This document shows positions 11,905 through 21,865 of a DNA stretch of 64,000 nt, one piece after another (positions within the stretch are counted from its first letter, which is position 1; each line of letters starts with the position of its first letter). The notes beneath the pieces were generated by a model that did not search any database, was not told where the DNA came from, and saw only the letters and a list, made by a program, of their open reading frames with translations. The position numbers were made by a program, and so were the translations under genes. The stretch comes from Ricordea florida (Eukaryota; Cnidaria; Anthozoa; Corallimorpharia; Ricordeidae). The DNA lies in contig OX453280.1 of the NCBI GenBank assembly GCA_949710005.1, forward strand, positions 10,007,489-10,071,488, read 5' to 3'.

Positions 11905-12420
11905 TATTTTCCATTCTCATTCTTCTGGGATGTAAATTAGCAAATAAATCTATAATTTGTTCAAGATCTAATTCCATTTCCCTATGGGCATGCATCAGTG
12001 CTAATCCATTCAGTCTATCCTGGACCATTGTACTTCTCAAATACGTCTTCAGATTTCGGAGGGTTGAAATGGACCTTTCGCAAGATGCCGATGAAATGGG
12101 AATAGTGATCAGGATTTAAGAAGTATAGTATATCCTCACAAAGGCAGAATCCTACAAACTCTTCTCTGACTGTTTTGGTCGAGTCGAGAAATCTGATCAC
12201 CACTGAAAGGTTTTGTTTATTTGATATGTCAGCTGCTTCGTCAGACATAATAGAAAAATATTTGCTGTCCCTGATTTCCTGTGACAAATTATTCACTATG
12301 ATAGCACCCACAGTTGAAATCATCTCATTTTGAATGGTTTTAGAAATATAAGTCACATTTCTGGGAACGGTTTCCAGGTGATGTTTTAGTGTTTGGTCGC
12401 CGCTTCTAACAGTGCATGGA
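11905..12420 (-). pseudogene. hAT transposase, DUF4371-like and dimerisation parts
   Basis: At 12,356-12,015 the minus strand reads MTYISKTIQNEMISTVGAI, then DSKYFSIMSDEAADIS with acidic residues of the RNase-H-like core. This resembles DUF4371 / TTF-type hAT transposases of invertebrates. In another frame downstream (about 12,080-11,910) it reads ERSISTLRNLKTYLRSTM, then RLNGLALMHAHREM, the HAT dimerisation domain. The middle of the protein is missing, so the two are fused by an internal deletion and the copy cannot be active. Confidence 0.75.
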
Positions 12421-12539
12421 AATTACCGGAAAGACTCCCATTTCCTCGATCATAATCTCGTGTACCTCTGAGGGCTACGTTGTTTTTTCATCAGAAAATT
12501 ATTGTTTTAAAAAGGGATTTCAGAATTTCGCGATTTCTA

Positions 12540-12872
12540 TTAATTTGCTGTTGAAGTAGGGAAGATTTCCGTACAGGTCCCTACTTCATTATGCATGCTA
12601 AAGCTGTCTTGTCTGGTGTAATGCACGTGCAAATATTTCTTGTGTTCAGGGAAATCTAGCCAGGGAAATCTTTTCAGCCAGCTCCGCACAAAATGACGGC
12701 TACAATTCGAACATTCCATTGACGTTGGGAAATCAAATAGCTCACCTGGTTTCCACACATTCTCTATGAACTTGTCCTGGTCCGAATATGAGTTGATTTC
12801 CTTAAAAACCAAAGCAACATCATACTGTGAACAGTCCTCCTTCCGACAAACTGGATCGCCTCGAACCATCAT
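12540..12872 (-). pseudogene. hAT transposase N-terminal TTF-type zinc finger
   Basis: The minus-strand ORF starts MMVRGDPVCRKEDCSQYD and has CSNCSRHFVRSWLKRFPWL, a TTF-type zinc-finger signature found at the N-terminus of many hAT transposases. After this the reading runs into the 84-base repeat shared with 46,064-46,147, so its last 30 residues are repeat-derived rather than transposase. Confidence 0.6.
12564..12647. repeat. Half copy of the 143-bp MITE
   Basis: This is near-identical to the left 84 bases of the MITE at 46,064-46,206, beginning GATTTCCG(T/C)ACAGGTCCC and ending TTCTTGTGTTC. The right half is absent. Confidence 0.85.
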
Positions 12873-13447
12873 TTATAATTAAAATTTCCCTTGTCTTCCT
12901 TCCGTAGCAAGTTACTTTAACAATGAACTCTGATCTGAGCAAGAACAAACGAGGGACTTTCGGGGAGAGGCTTCCCTTTATATACGATTGTCAGTAGTTT
13001 GCACGGTAGTTTGCGTCCTGGATAGCCAATAACAAGCGAGTTTGAGTAGTTCGCAAGACAATGCGAGTGATTCTGGCCAATAGAGGAGGGTTTTGAGTGA
13101 TTTGTGAAAAGATCGATAAACTAACCACTCCCACCCACTGCGTACAAATTTTGTCCGGTCGTGCCTACGAATTTTTTCGTGTTGTTCTCCGAAGTCTCGA
13201 CAAAGGACGAAAGCGCGCGAACGGAGATTCGTCAAATTCGTTCGGAATGGACTGGGTTTGCTGTGTAATCGACGGTAAAACGAGATTCGACGATTTTTTT
13301 CTTTGTTTTATTTCATAATAAACACTGCAACAAGAAGGATAATTGATTTCTTGAGCTTCAAGAAACAACCTGAGAAATAACAAACCCAGATTTGGAAACA
13401 TTTGAGTGATTTCTGGAAATCACTTGAACTACTCTGGATCCGCCCCT

Positions 13448-13782
13448 GGACCATGAAATACCATGGTTTGCTGTACAATCAGACTGTGGCTGACCATGGT
13501 CTACCATGGTCTACCATGGTTTGGTAGGTTTCACTGCCATGGTTAACCATGGTCAAACATGTTTTCCAGTCATGGTCATCCATGGTAAAACATGGTCAGT
13601 AAGCCATATTGACAACCAATGTTGACCATGGTTGACCATGGTCAACTTTGTGCCATTTAACGTTCATGGTTGACCATGGTCAAACCATGGTTTAACCATT
13701 GCCATAACATGGTTGACCATGGTTGCAAACCATGGACTACCATGGTAGAACCATGAATGACCATGGTCTATCCATGGTCCTG
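13448..13782. repeat. CCATGG array, right edge
   Basis: About twenty CCATGG or near-CCATGG palindromes occur in 330 bases, joined by TTGA or GTCAA spacers. Further copies at 11,033-11,125 belong to the same array, split from it by the hAT insertion. The terminus GACGCCGGGGC follows. Confidence 0.85.
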
Positions 13783-13990
13783 ACGCCGGGGCTGCTCTTT
13801 GGTCTGAGTTCTTGCTCTGTAGAATAAGAGTTTGTCATATTGAATAAAAGCTGATGGAATTATTTCCATGTATAGGCCGTTAGACTTGGTGCAAGGTCTC
13901 ATTTCCAACCTGGAGAGACCGGAACTGTGGTTATAAGGCAATGTAAGGGAGAACTTCAAGGAGTAGTAATAAAAGGAGAGTACGGCGCAA
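13783..13990 (-). pseudogene. L1-like ORF1 fragment (upstream flank)
   Basis: Minus-strand peptide GLYMEIIPSAFIQYDKLLF followed by YRARTQTKEQPR. Its position, orientation and abrupt end at the CCATGG element fit an L1 ORF1 continuing at 7,735. The assignment is inference from context. Confidence 0.35.
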
Positions 13991-14103
13991 TTTCATCTGA
14001 AGCCCGCAATTTCATCTAAACCATTTTCAATTTTTATACTACCAGTCAATCAATATAAAAATTGAAAAATATGGCTTAAACAGACTACGATTTTATAAGA
14101 ATA

Positions 14104-16395
14104 ATGAGCAACGAAATGGTAAACTTAGAGTTGAGAGTACTTGCAAAAGAGTTAGGCATCAAAGGATATTATCGATTTGCAAAGCAAAACTTATTGAAGC
14201 TTTGGGTATCACACCGGAAAGACCTATTCCAGCGCTAAGAAGTAAAATCGCATCACCGACCCCGAATGTACTGGACGAGCTAGTACCCGAGATCAAAATA
14301 CCCATTTTAAAACCCACCTCAGATGTTAAGCCTAAAGCTAATGCAAGTTCATAGGAAAGCTTAGCTAAGACGTCTACTGAATCATTAAATAAATAGATTA
14401 AGAAATTATCAGATTGGATTATATCTTACGTCCTCGACCCAATTAAGAACGCCGTAAACAAACAAGTCGACAAGCTACAGGAGAAAGTAAACCGCGTTTT
14501 TAAGAGATTAGATCGATTTAAACCTACACAGAAAGAAACAGCGTTGAAGGGGTATCTGAAAACCCATAGGATAGACGGACAGAAAGGATTGATCCCAAGA
14601 AATTTCTTACATTAAACCAAAAGTTCTCAATCTCATTAAGCAGCAAAAGAAACCTATCGAGGTGAAGTTTATCGTTACCTGTTACTTCATAAAAGAAAAT
14701 CCTGCAACTGGGCAGATTGATGAAAATTCGGGTTACTTTCATTCCAGCGTAGAAACAAATACTGAATCAGCTGATCTCTCTGACATCTTCAGCACTATGA
14801 CCGAACGATTACTTGAATTAATCCTACAAGTTCAAAATCAAGGCCATAGTTAACGTTAAAAATGAAAAGGACCACGAATGTTTCAAATGGGAGGTAACGT
14901 CTGCTGAACTTCCAAAGGAAAAAGACCCTCAACGTCTTACTAAACAAATGAGAGAAAACTCTCAAAAGTTTGATTGGTCAGGAATAGAGTTTTCAGTATC
15001 ACTTAAGCAGACTGAGAAGTTTGAGAAGCAGAATGAGTTGGCGGTCAACGTTTACGGGTACGTATGAGAATAATGTCTACCCATTGAGAATAAGCAAGAA
15101 TTAAACATGAAGCTCAGTTGATTAACCTGTTTACTAATATCAAAGGATGAGACGAATCAGTACTACTGGATTAAGAATTTAAGTAGGTTATTATCACAGG
15201 CAAATAATCATAAAGATGCAAGATTTTTTGTCATAGGTGTCTAAACTCATTCCAGTTAAAGTATGCTTTGAATAAACACTTGGAATATTGTTTAAATTAT
15301 GAGTCAGTTAAGACAGTAACTATAGAGAAGGATGGAAACCTGTGCCATCTTAACTTCAAAAACTACAACAGGAAAATGCGTGTTTCTTTCGTAATTTATG
15401 CTGATTTTTATTGTTTTACAGAGACCCTATACACCTGTTCACCCATGGGAGCAGACGTTTTACTCAAAAATATCAAAAACATAAACCTTCCGGGTTTTGT
15501 TAATTGATCTAATGTTTTGATGATGACATTTATAAACCTTAATTGGTGCGTTATACAGCTCAAAGAGACTGATGATGTCGCTCAAATGTTTATTGATTGG
15601 CTGGAGGAGAATGTTAAGACTATTTACCAATTATTCAAATTCCCTAAGAAGATGGTTAAGACTCCAGAGGATAAAATAGATTACAAGTATGTGACTACTT
15701 GCCACATTTGCGAAAAAGATATCACTCAAATCAAGATTGTTTGTAACGGTAAGGCTGCTCATTCACACTGCGGACAGGCAGATCTTGATACAATGAATGT
15801 AACTTGGAAAGACTGAATTTTATAAAACAAAAGAGTGTTCTATTTGCAAAAAATCATTAGACGGAGAAAAAGTAAGAGACCACTGTCACCTTACAGGAAA
15901 GTACAGAGGAGCAGCTCATAACGAAAGCATAAATCGCAAAGTCCCCAAATTCTTTCCTGTTATCTTTCGCAGTCTTAGTGGGTACGACAGTCATCTATTC
16001 ATTACGAATCTTGGCACATCGGGAAGGTAAAGTTGACTGCATTCCAAATAATGAAGAGAAATATATCTCATTCACAAATGAAATTCACCTTGATCAATAA
16101 AGAAGGTAAAGAAGTCGAGAGTAAACGGGATATAAGATTCATTAATAGCTTTATATTTATAGCGAGTGGATTAGATATCCTAGTGAGTAATTCAACAAAG
16201 TTTGGTAAGTGTGAGTCTTGCAAACCAGTAGCCTGTATCAAGAGATACATCAAAGATGGCAAGATAGTTCAGCTCAAACGGATTGGTGATTGTAGTCGAT
16301 GTAAATATTGTCTTTAAACTTAAGAGAGGTGTCTTTCACCAATAGATAAGAACCTAGTCGAGACGAAAGTTACTTTAAAGATAGGAGTGGGTATA
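14104..16395 (+). pseudogene. polB: Polinton DNA polymerase B relic, N-terminal half
   Basis: Broken plus-strand coding matches, segment by segment, the N-terminal 840 residues of the intact Polinton polymerase at 57,219-61,475. It contains a SAP-like start (LELRVLAKELGIKGYYRF), the beta-rich CYFIKENPATGQID segment, the exonuclease I region (VIYADFYCF, with the Glu of D-x-E lost) and a truncated Cys-x2-Cys endonuclease-VII-like box. Exonuclease II (SLSGYDSHL-like) is also present. Numerous stops and frameshifts occur. It ends before any polymerase motif (A, B or C), so it is a truncated old copy. Confidence 0.85.
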
Positions 16396-16822
16396 CAATG
16401 CCGGTCCTAAGACAGCAGGATTAAATCCAAGGTAAAAAATGATTTTTCAAGTTGCGCTAGGACCGCTTTCAAGGCTAATCCGAGAAAATCAGCGAAAATC
16501 AGTGAAAAGCAACCAAGAATCCGTCAAAAATCCCAAAAATAGGACCAAAATGGACTCCCAAAAACTATCAACCACTCTCAACCAGATTAAGTATAATGGT
16601 ACAGAGCAAAACGAAGATCAAAATAGGACCAAAATCCTGATTAAAATTTATGGGACGGACCCCTGACCGCCAATCGACCGACAGTCGCAACTTATTACCG
16701 TAGGTAATGTCAGAATTGCTAAAAATGGCCAGCATTTCCTAGCATTTCCTAACAATTTTTTAACAAATTACTAGCAAAATACCAACAGATTATTATCAAA
16801 TAAACAAAGACTTGTCAATGCT
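16396..16822. other. No recognisable feature
   Basis: AT-rich sequence between the PolB relic and the capsid relic. TAGCATTTCC is tandemly repeated near 16,735. No gene or RNA is recognised. Confidence 0.4.
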
Positions 16823-17109
16823 TTATTGATTGCAATGTCTTGCCCTTGATTCCATTAATGCATCGGATACAAGAAACATATAGCATGTTATTTTGTCCTG
16901 GCCTTTAGTAATTCTGCGTATTGTGAGTCGCACACCATCATGTGTATCATTCAACGACCAACCAGATCCAAGGAATATTATTATCATAGTGAGACCTAAG
17001 ATCAATCCATAAGGCAAATGTGTCCTCGTAAAAATTACTCTCACTCATATTACCAGCATCCCACTGTAGTTTAATACCATTCCATAGGTCGGTTGGAATC
17101 ATACCCTTG

Positions 17110-17110
<1 letters not shown>
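16823..17110 (-). pseudogene. Polinton major capsid protein relic, C-terminal piece
   Basis: The minus strand reads GMIPTDLWNGIKLQWDAGN, then FALWIDLRSHYDNNI and ITCYMFLVSDALME. These align with the C-terminus of the capsid protein at 54,781-56,007 (GMIPSDLW..., FALWVDMRTHPDNS, ITCHMFVVADAMME). Frameshifts are present. The upstream piece continues at 26,190-26,345, on the far side of the Penelope-like insertion. Confidence 0.8.

Positions 17111-17111
<1 letters not shown>

Positions 17112-17186
<75 letters not shown>
17112..17186. repeat. (TA)n microsatellite
   Basis: Uninterrupted TA dinucleotides, about 37 copies, directly abutting the Penelope-like element end at 17,187. A shorter TATATA plus T-tract borders the other side at 26,053-26,088. 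Confidence 0.95.
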
Positions 17187-17193
<7 letters not shown>

Positions 17194-17352
17194 CGGGACA
17201 AAAACCCACACAAACAAACTACAGGTTTATCCCTACAAGCCTGTCTCGTGGTTGCCCACTCATCAGGGGATATGGGAGGAATGTCCTTTACCATCGCTTA
17301 TATACAAAGTAGTTAAATTTACATAATAATAGAGATCGTTAAGTTTCAGGTA
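17187..17352 (-). repeat. Penelope pseudo-LTR, 3' copy
   Basis: Nearly the same as 25,399-25,564 (direct) and 25,887-26,052 (inverted). It includes CCCACTCATCAGGGG and a TATATAC box. Confidence 0.9.
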
Positions 17353-18776
17353 TTGCGTAAGAGGGTTTTGTTTCTGTGGCGGCAAGAAGACACAAGCTCA
17401 TTACGTTTGTTTAGCGTGGATAGTTCGGGTCGGCAGATGATTAGGAATTTTTCTTTGAGGCAGAGGTTACATCTTTTGCTTGAGCTGTTATATGGCGAGT
17501 GTGATGACAGGATCTGCCAGGAAATAAAGTGTTCAATGTTGTTGTCTTTAAGGGTCCATATGTGTTTGCTGAGCTCGATGGAGTTTCTGTGTTTAGCGTG
17601 GCGGAAAGATGCGGTGTGGTTTCTGTATCTTGTTTTGAAGTCGTTTTCTGTAAGTCCGATGTAGGTTTGGGACGTGTTGTTGTCTTTGCGCGTAACGGTG
17701 GCTTGGTAGATTACCGATGGTTGTAGGCAGTTTCCTTTGAGTGGGCAATTGTTCTTTTGTCGGCAGTTGCATGTCTTTCTTTCTTTAGTGTTAGCGGCGG
17801 CAGCATCGTTGGTTTGTGCAGATGTGGTTAAGATGCGTTTATTATGGTTGTCGATTATTTGTTTAGTGTTGTTCATGCAGCTGTAACTGATCTTGATGGT
17901 GTTGCGGTTGAAGATTTTGTGGAGCTCGTGGTCTTTTGGGAAGTGCTTATCTACTAGAGCGAGGAATTTGTGTCCGATGTTAGTACTTGTGTTATTGCTG
18001 AAAGGGGGGTTGTACCACAGGATGTTACTGCGTTGACGGTTTTTTCGCTTGTTAGGTGTGGCTGGTTCGTAGTGTAGGGTGTAGCTGTATCCGCTTTCGT
18101 CGAGTGCTTTCTGGTATGGGGGGGCGGCTTGGTCAAAGGATGCTTTGTCGGATGATAGGGATGATAGTCGTTTGTTGATGCCAGCGGGAATGTTCTTTGT
18201 AGTGATTGGCGGGTGGTTGCTCTCGCGGTGGACGTACTGCAGTGTCGTATTTGGCTTTGTGAAGGGCTCATAGGTGTTTTGGTTGAGATTGAAAGTGACA
18301 TCCAGGAAGTTAATTGTCTGCTTGTTAGCTTCTATGGTAATGCGTAGTCCGTTTTTTTTAAAGACACGGCATAATTCTTTCTTGATGTTTTCTGTGCCTC
18401 TAGGTGTGGTGTTAGTGGTCGCCAGTCCGTCGTCTCGGTAAAGTCCTACGTTAATATTAAGGTGTTGCAGCTGGGATAGGAGAAAACTTCCTACAAACTC
18501 GCATGTTTCCGCGCCGTCGTAGCTGCCGATTGTGACGTCAAATGCTGCGTTGCCTTTCTTTTGCCAGGGTTGTTTCTCGGGGATTAGGATGGAACTTTTA
18601 ACAAGGATTATGATGTTTCTTTCGTGTGTGGTGATGCTGTCGTTGGCTGAGGCGAAGTCGAGTGCTTTGTTAAGGAGGTCTTGGCTGATTGACGGGTAGA
18701 ATTCTTCAATGTCGAAGCAGATGAAGTTGAGGTGGTGTTTGTCTTTGATGGCTTTAAACCAGTCGATTACAGATGC
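17346..18776 (-). pseudogene. Penelope RT (palm) and GIY-YIG endonuclease
   Basis: The reading frame is open on the minus strand from the BEL edge to a stop at 17,346, about 476 codons without a start because the 5' half was moved away. It shows RT motif A (CFDIEEFYPSI near 18,700), the active-site box YRDDGLAT near 18,440, then a cysteine-rich linker (CNCRQKNNCPLKGNC near 17,765). The GIY-YIG domain has YIGLTENDFKTRYRNH near 17,660 and ends in SSCRHRNKTLLRNT. These are hallmarks of endonuclease-bearing Penelope-like elements, which use the nuclease to cut target DNA. The part shown is undamaged; the disruption comes from the BEL insertion and an upstream frameshift. Confidence 0.9.
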
Positions 18777-18922
18777 TTTCAGAGATATTTCACTGACACT
18801 TGATCAGTCGTACTTAGTTTATTGTTGACAAGACTGAACTGTACAATGATAATGTAGTGATTAGTTACTTATCAATCTGTGACGTAACGTAAGTGATTGA
18901 TAGATCATAGATGTTCATGACA
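18777..18922 (-). repeat. BEL 3' LTR
   Basis: 146 bp, identical by eye to 24,459-24,604. The preceding GATGC is one half of the target duplication. Confidence 0.95.
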
Positions 18923-19026
18923 CCCTCCCGGGCCAGCAATAAAGTGTTATTTTAGTACAGTTACACGGTATTAAATATCAGTTTAGAGTTTCTGATATCA
19001 AGTATATTTTAAAAAAGTCTTAATGT

Positions 19027-19655
19027 TCAAAGTTCAGAAAGTTCTTTGATTCTTTTAGTAGCTTCTTGTGCTGCAGCTCGTGGTGGTCGTGTTGTTCTTG
19101 GGAAGTTCTCCTCATCGTTCTTTTCTTGTGGTAAGTCTTTAAGTTCAACTTCCTCCTGTGACACTTCAATAGGGTAAAGCTTTTCAATTGGCCTGGAAAT
19201 GTGATTCCCTTTTGTTGTCCTTAAAGTTACAGAGCGCACGTAACCATCCTTTCCTTTGTGTAGTTGTGTAATGATTCCGAGTTTCCACTGATTTCGTGGT
19301 GTTTCGTCATGTATCAGGACGATTTTTCCCACGGCGACAGTTTCTCCTGAGAAATGTTTGTTTCTTTGTGACGAGTGTTGTTCTCGGAGACTGGTCAAGT
19401 ATTCCTTTGCCATTGTTGCCAGAAAGCTTGCAGCATTTTTTGATGGTATTTCGCTCGTCGTGATAAGTCATTGGTTGATTCTTGTGGTACGTATTCTGAA
19501 TCATCTTCTATATCTGGCAAAGTTAAAAGTCTTTGCCCGCATAAGAAATGAGATGGAGTAAGGGGTGGGCCATCGTTAATATCTGTATACGGATAGGTGA
19601 GTGGGCGACTGTTGAGTGTAGCCTCGACCTCCGTTAGTATGGTTTGTAATTTCAT
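19027..19655 (-). pseudogene. BEL pol C-terminus (integrase end and DUF5641-like)
   Basis: EVEATLNSRPLTY and PLTPSHFLCGQRLLTLPD mark the end of the BEL integrase region (19,655-19,395). The rest (19,413-19,027) has VGKIVLIHDETPRNQWKLG, the DUF5641 signature, and a Pro/Arg-rich tail. A frameshift near 19,650 leaves the main frame, and another near 19,413 returns to it. Confidence 0.85.
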
Positions 19656-20808
19656 AAAATTCAGAGAAGTATTTCCGATAGCTTTTTTTAAATCTTCTTT
19701 TGACTAATCCAATCAATCGTTCATAAAAGCCACCCCACCATGGTGCTCGTTCTGTAATGAACTGCCACTTTATCCGGTGGTGAGCAAGAAACCTTTGAGG
19801 TTCTGCTGCGTTAAGTATTTGGCTTTTGAGGGTAGTTAGCTCTTGGGAACCTGCTCTGAATGTCTTGGCATTGTCCGAGATGATGTATTCAGGAATTCCT
19901 CTCCTGCTTATGAATCGCTTGAAGGCCCGTAAAAACGAACTTGCAGTTTGATCTTCTACTAACTCAAGATGTATCGCTCGTATTGCTGCACAGGTAAAGA
20001 GACAGATGTAGACTTTGGCAATTTCTTTTGTATTGTGACGTATGTACAATGGGCCTGCATAGTCAACTCCAGTGACTCGAAAGGGTTGGGATCCTGTGAC
20101 TCTTATTTCTGGTAAGGGAGGAGAGGTAACTGAGTGGAAGGGGGGTCCTTCAACTTTTCTACAGGTCACGCATCGTTTTAGTTCTTTTTTCACTAGTTGT
20201 CTGCCTTTGGGGATCCAATATGATTGTCGAAGCTGAGTTAAGGTGTCGCGTACACCACCGTGTAAAACTATCAGATGTGTGTTTCTGACAATAAGTGTTG
20301 CCAAGTAGCTTTCTGCTGGAATCATAACAGGATATTTGGCGTTATAGGGTAGTTGTGTGTTTTGCAGTCTCCCTTTGCAACGTATCAAGTTATTGTCATC
20401 CAAATAGAGGCCAAGCTGTTGAACTATTGGAGGACGCTTCGTTTGCGGTTTGTCTTTGTGTTTGAGTTTCGGTATGATCTCTCCATAGTGTATTTGTTGT
20501 ACAGATTTAACTAGGGTGACGCATGCGTATTTCATGTCCATGGCAGTGATAGTGTTTTGACTGTTTGTTTTCCCTCTCAGCTTTCTGGTAAAGCGGATAA
20601 CGAGTGCTGTGATTCTGAGTGTTTTGTTCAAGGTACTGTATGTGGTGATATCGATGACATTCAATAGATTGGTATTTTCCTGTGTGTTTGCGACGCTGGT
20701 GATTATTGACTTTGTAGCTACGGTTGATTCCGTATCTTGAATTTCGCCGATTGTGTTTGATGGCCATTCTTGTGGCGGTCTTAACAGCCAGGACGGTCCT
20801 TGATTTCA
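19576..20808 (-). pseudogene. BEL integrase
   Basis: This holds an H-H-C-C zinc-binding region (HLIVLHGG, then CVTCRK) followed by the catalytic core. Core motifs are VTGVDYAGPL (first Asp), IISDNAKTF (second Asp) and PWWGGFYERLIG (Glu). It integrates the cDNA copy. A TGA at 20,806 separates it from the RNase H part in the same frame; the ORF would otherwise be continuous. A frameshift near 19,650 truncates it. Confidence 0.9.
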
Positions 20809-21865
20809 GTATTCTTGTTTGGAGATGAAGGCTTTGGCGTCTAATCCTCTAGTGATGATATCTGCAGGGTTTGATGTGGTTGGACAGAATCTCCATGTAC
20901 TGGGTGAAGTGATATCGGTAATCAGCTGTACCCGGTGTCTGATAAATTGCTGTCGTAGAGGTTTAGTGCTGGATATCCAAGATAGTGTTATTTGGGAGTC
21001 ACTCCACAAAACTGTTTGAAATGGCTGGAAGTTTTGTAATACAGCTTTGGATAGGTATTTTGATAGTTGTGCTCCAAGCAGTGCTGCGAGTAATTCTAAC
21101 CGTGGCATTGTTTGCGCTTTTACAGGTGCTACTTTGCTTTTTGACATTAGGAACGTGCATTTTGTTCCTTCTGGTGTGCTGTATCTTAGATAGGCTACTG
21201 CTCCGTATGCTAACATACTGCTGTCACAGAACACGTGCAGTTGAACGTCGTTAATGACACTTTTAAAGTAATGTCTAGGTAGCACAAGGGAGGACAGGTT
21301 TTTAAGTTCATGTAGCCATTTAGTCCAGTTTTCCTTGTGATTTGCCGGAATATCGTCATCCCATGCGGTGTTGGTTTTCCACAATTTCTGCATCATTATC
21401 TTTGCTTTTGCCGTCACTGGTTCCACGAATCCTAAGGGATCAAACCGTTTGGAGGATAGGCTAAGTACGGATCGTTTAGTGAATTTTTCTGTGTTGCTGA
21501 TTTCTTCGCATAGCGTTGCTAATGAAAGTGAGAATGTATCTGTTTCAGCGTTCCAGACTAGTCCTAAAACTTTGATTGTCAATGCTGCATTGACTCCGTC
21601 GGATCGTGCTTGATCGTTTAATATGGTAGAGTTGCTTGTCCATTGACGTAAGTTCATGCTTGCTCTTTTGAAATAGTGTCTTGAATGATGATCTGTAGTA
21701 TTCTAGAGCTTCGGGTTCGGTGTCTGTTCCGCTTAAGACGTTGTCCATATATATATCGACTTTTGTAGGTCTTTTGATACCCAGTAATGTTGTTTGGCAA
21801 GATGGTGTTGAATTGTGGCGTTTAGCAAATAAGGAGATGGTGCGGCTCCAAAAAGTATACGACAA
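20806..21865 (-). pseudogene. BEL RT (thumb side) and RNase H
   Basis: The part displaced by a pair of frameshifts (about 21,800 and 21,665) carries the RT active-site box as YMDNVLSG, with Asn in place of the second Asp of the usual YxDD. The main frame then gives KRSVLSLSSKRFDPLGFVEP, typical of BEL elements. The RNase H region has VFCDSSMLAYGAVAYLR, MPRLELLAALLG, WSDSQITLSWI and NPADIITRG. The Asn substitution would be expected to impair polymerisation. It ends in an in-frame TGA. Confidence 0.9.

Larger units (their letters stand above)
11131..13448 (-). mobile_element. hAT-like DNA transposon
   Basis: Both ends carry the 15-base inverted terminus CAGGGGCGGATCCAG, and the six bases GACCAT occur directly outside each end. 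hAT elements normally make 8-bp duplications. Here six match, and the surrounding CCATGG repeats make this partly ambiguous. Inside, the minus strand holds hAT transposase pieces (a TTF-type zinc finger and a DUF4371/dimerisation region) joined across a deletion. It sits within the CCATGG element. Confidence 0.85.
7736..13790. mobile_element. CCATGG-bordered element of unknown class, with nested hAT
   Basis: Both ends carry a CCCCGGCG-type inverted terminus (7,731 onward and, inverted, up to about 13,790), followed inward by dense arrays of CCATGGT / ACCATGG half-palindromes. Both flanks are L1 ORF1-like coding, so the whole block is an insertion. No transposase of its own was recognised; the only transposase remains belong to the nested hAT. 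The interior (8.6-10.9 kb) shows exon-like segments and a GC-richer promoter-like stretch, suggesting a non-autonomous element that captured part of a gene. No convincing target-site duplication was found. Confidence 0.5.

Noticed and set aside
16947-17326. ORFs with long Ile-Tyr repeats on both strands
   Set aside because: They are translations of the (TA)n microsatellite, not proteins.
17954-18301. 115-aa minus-strand ORF rich in Thr, Ser and Pro
   Set aside because: Shadow in another frame of the Penelope RT, which is itself open through this region with clear RT motifs.
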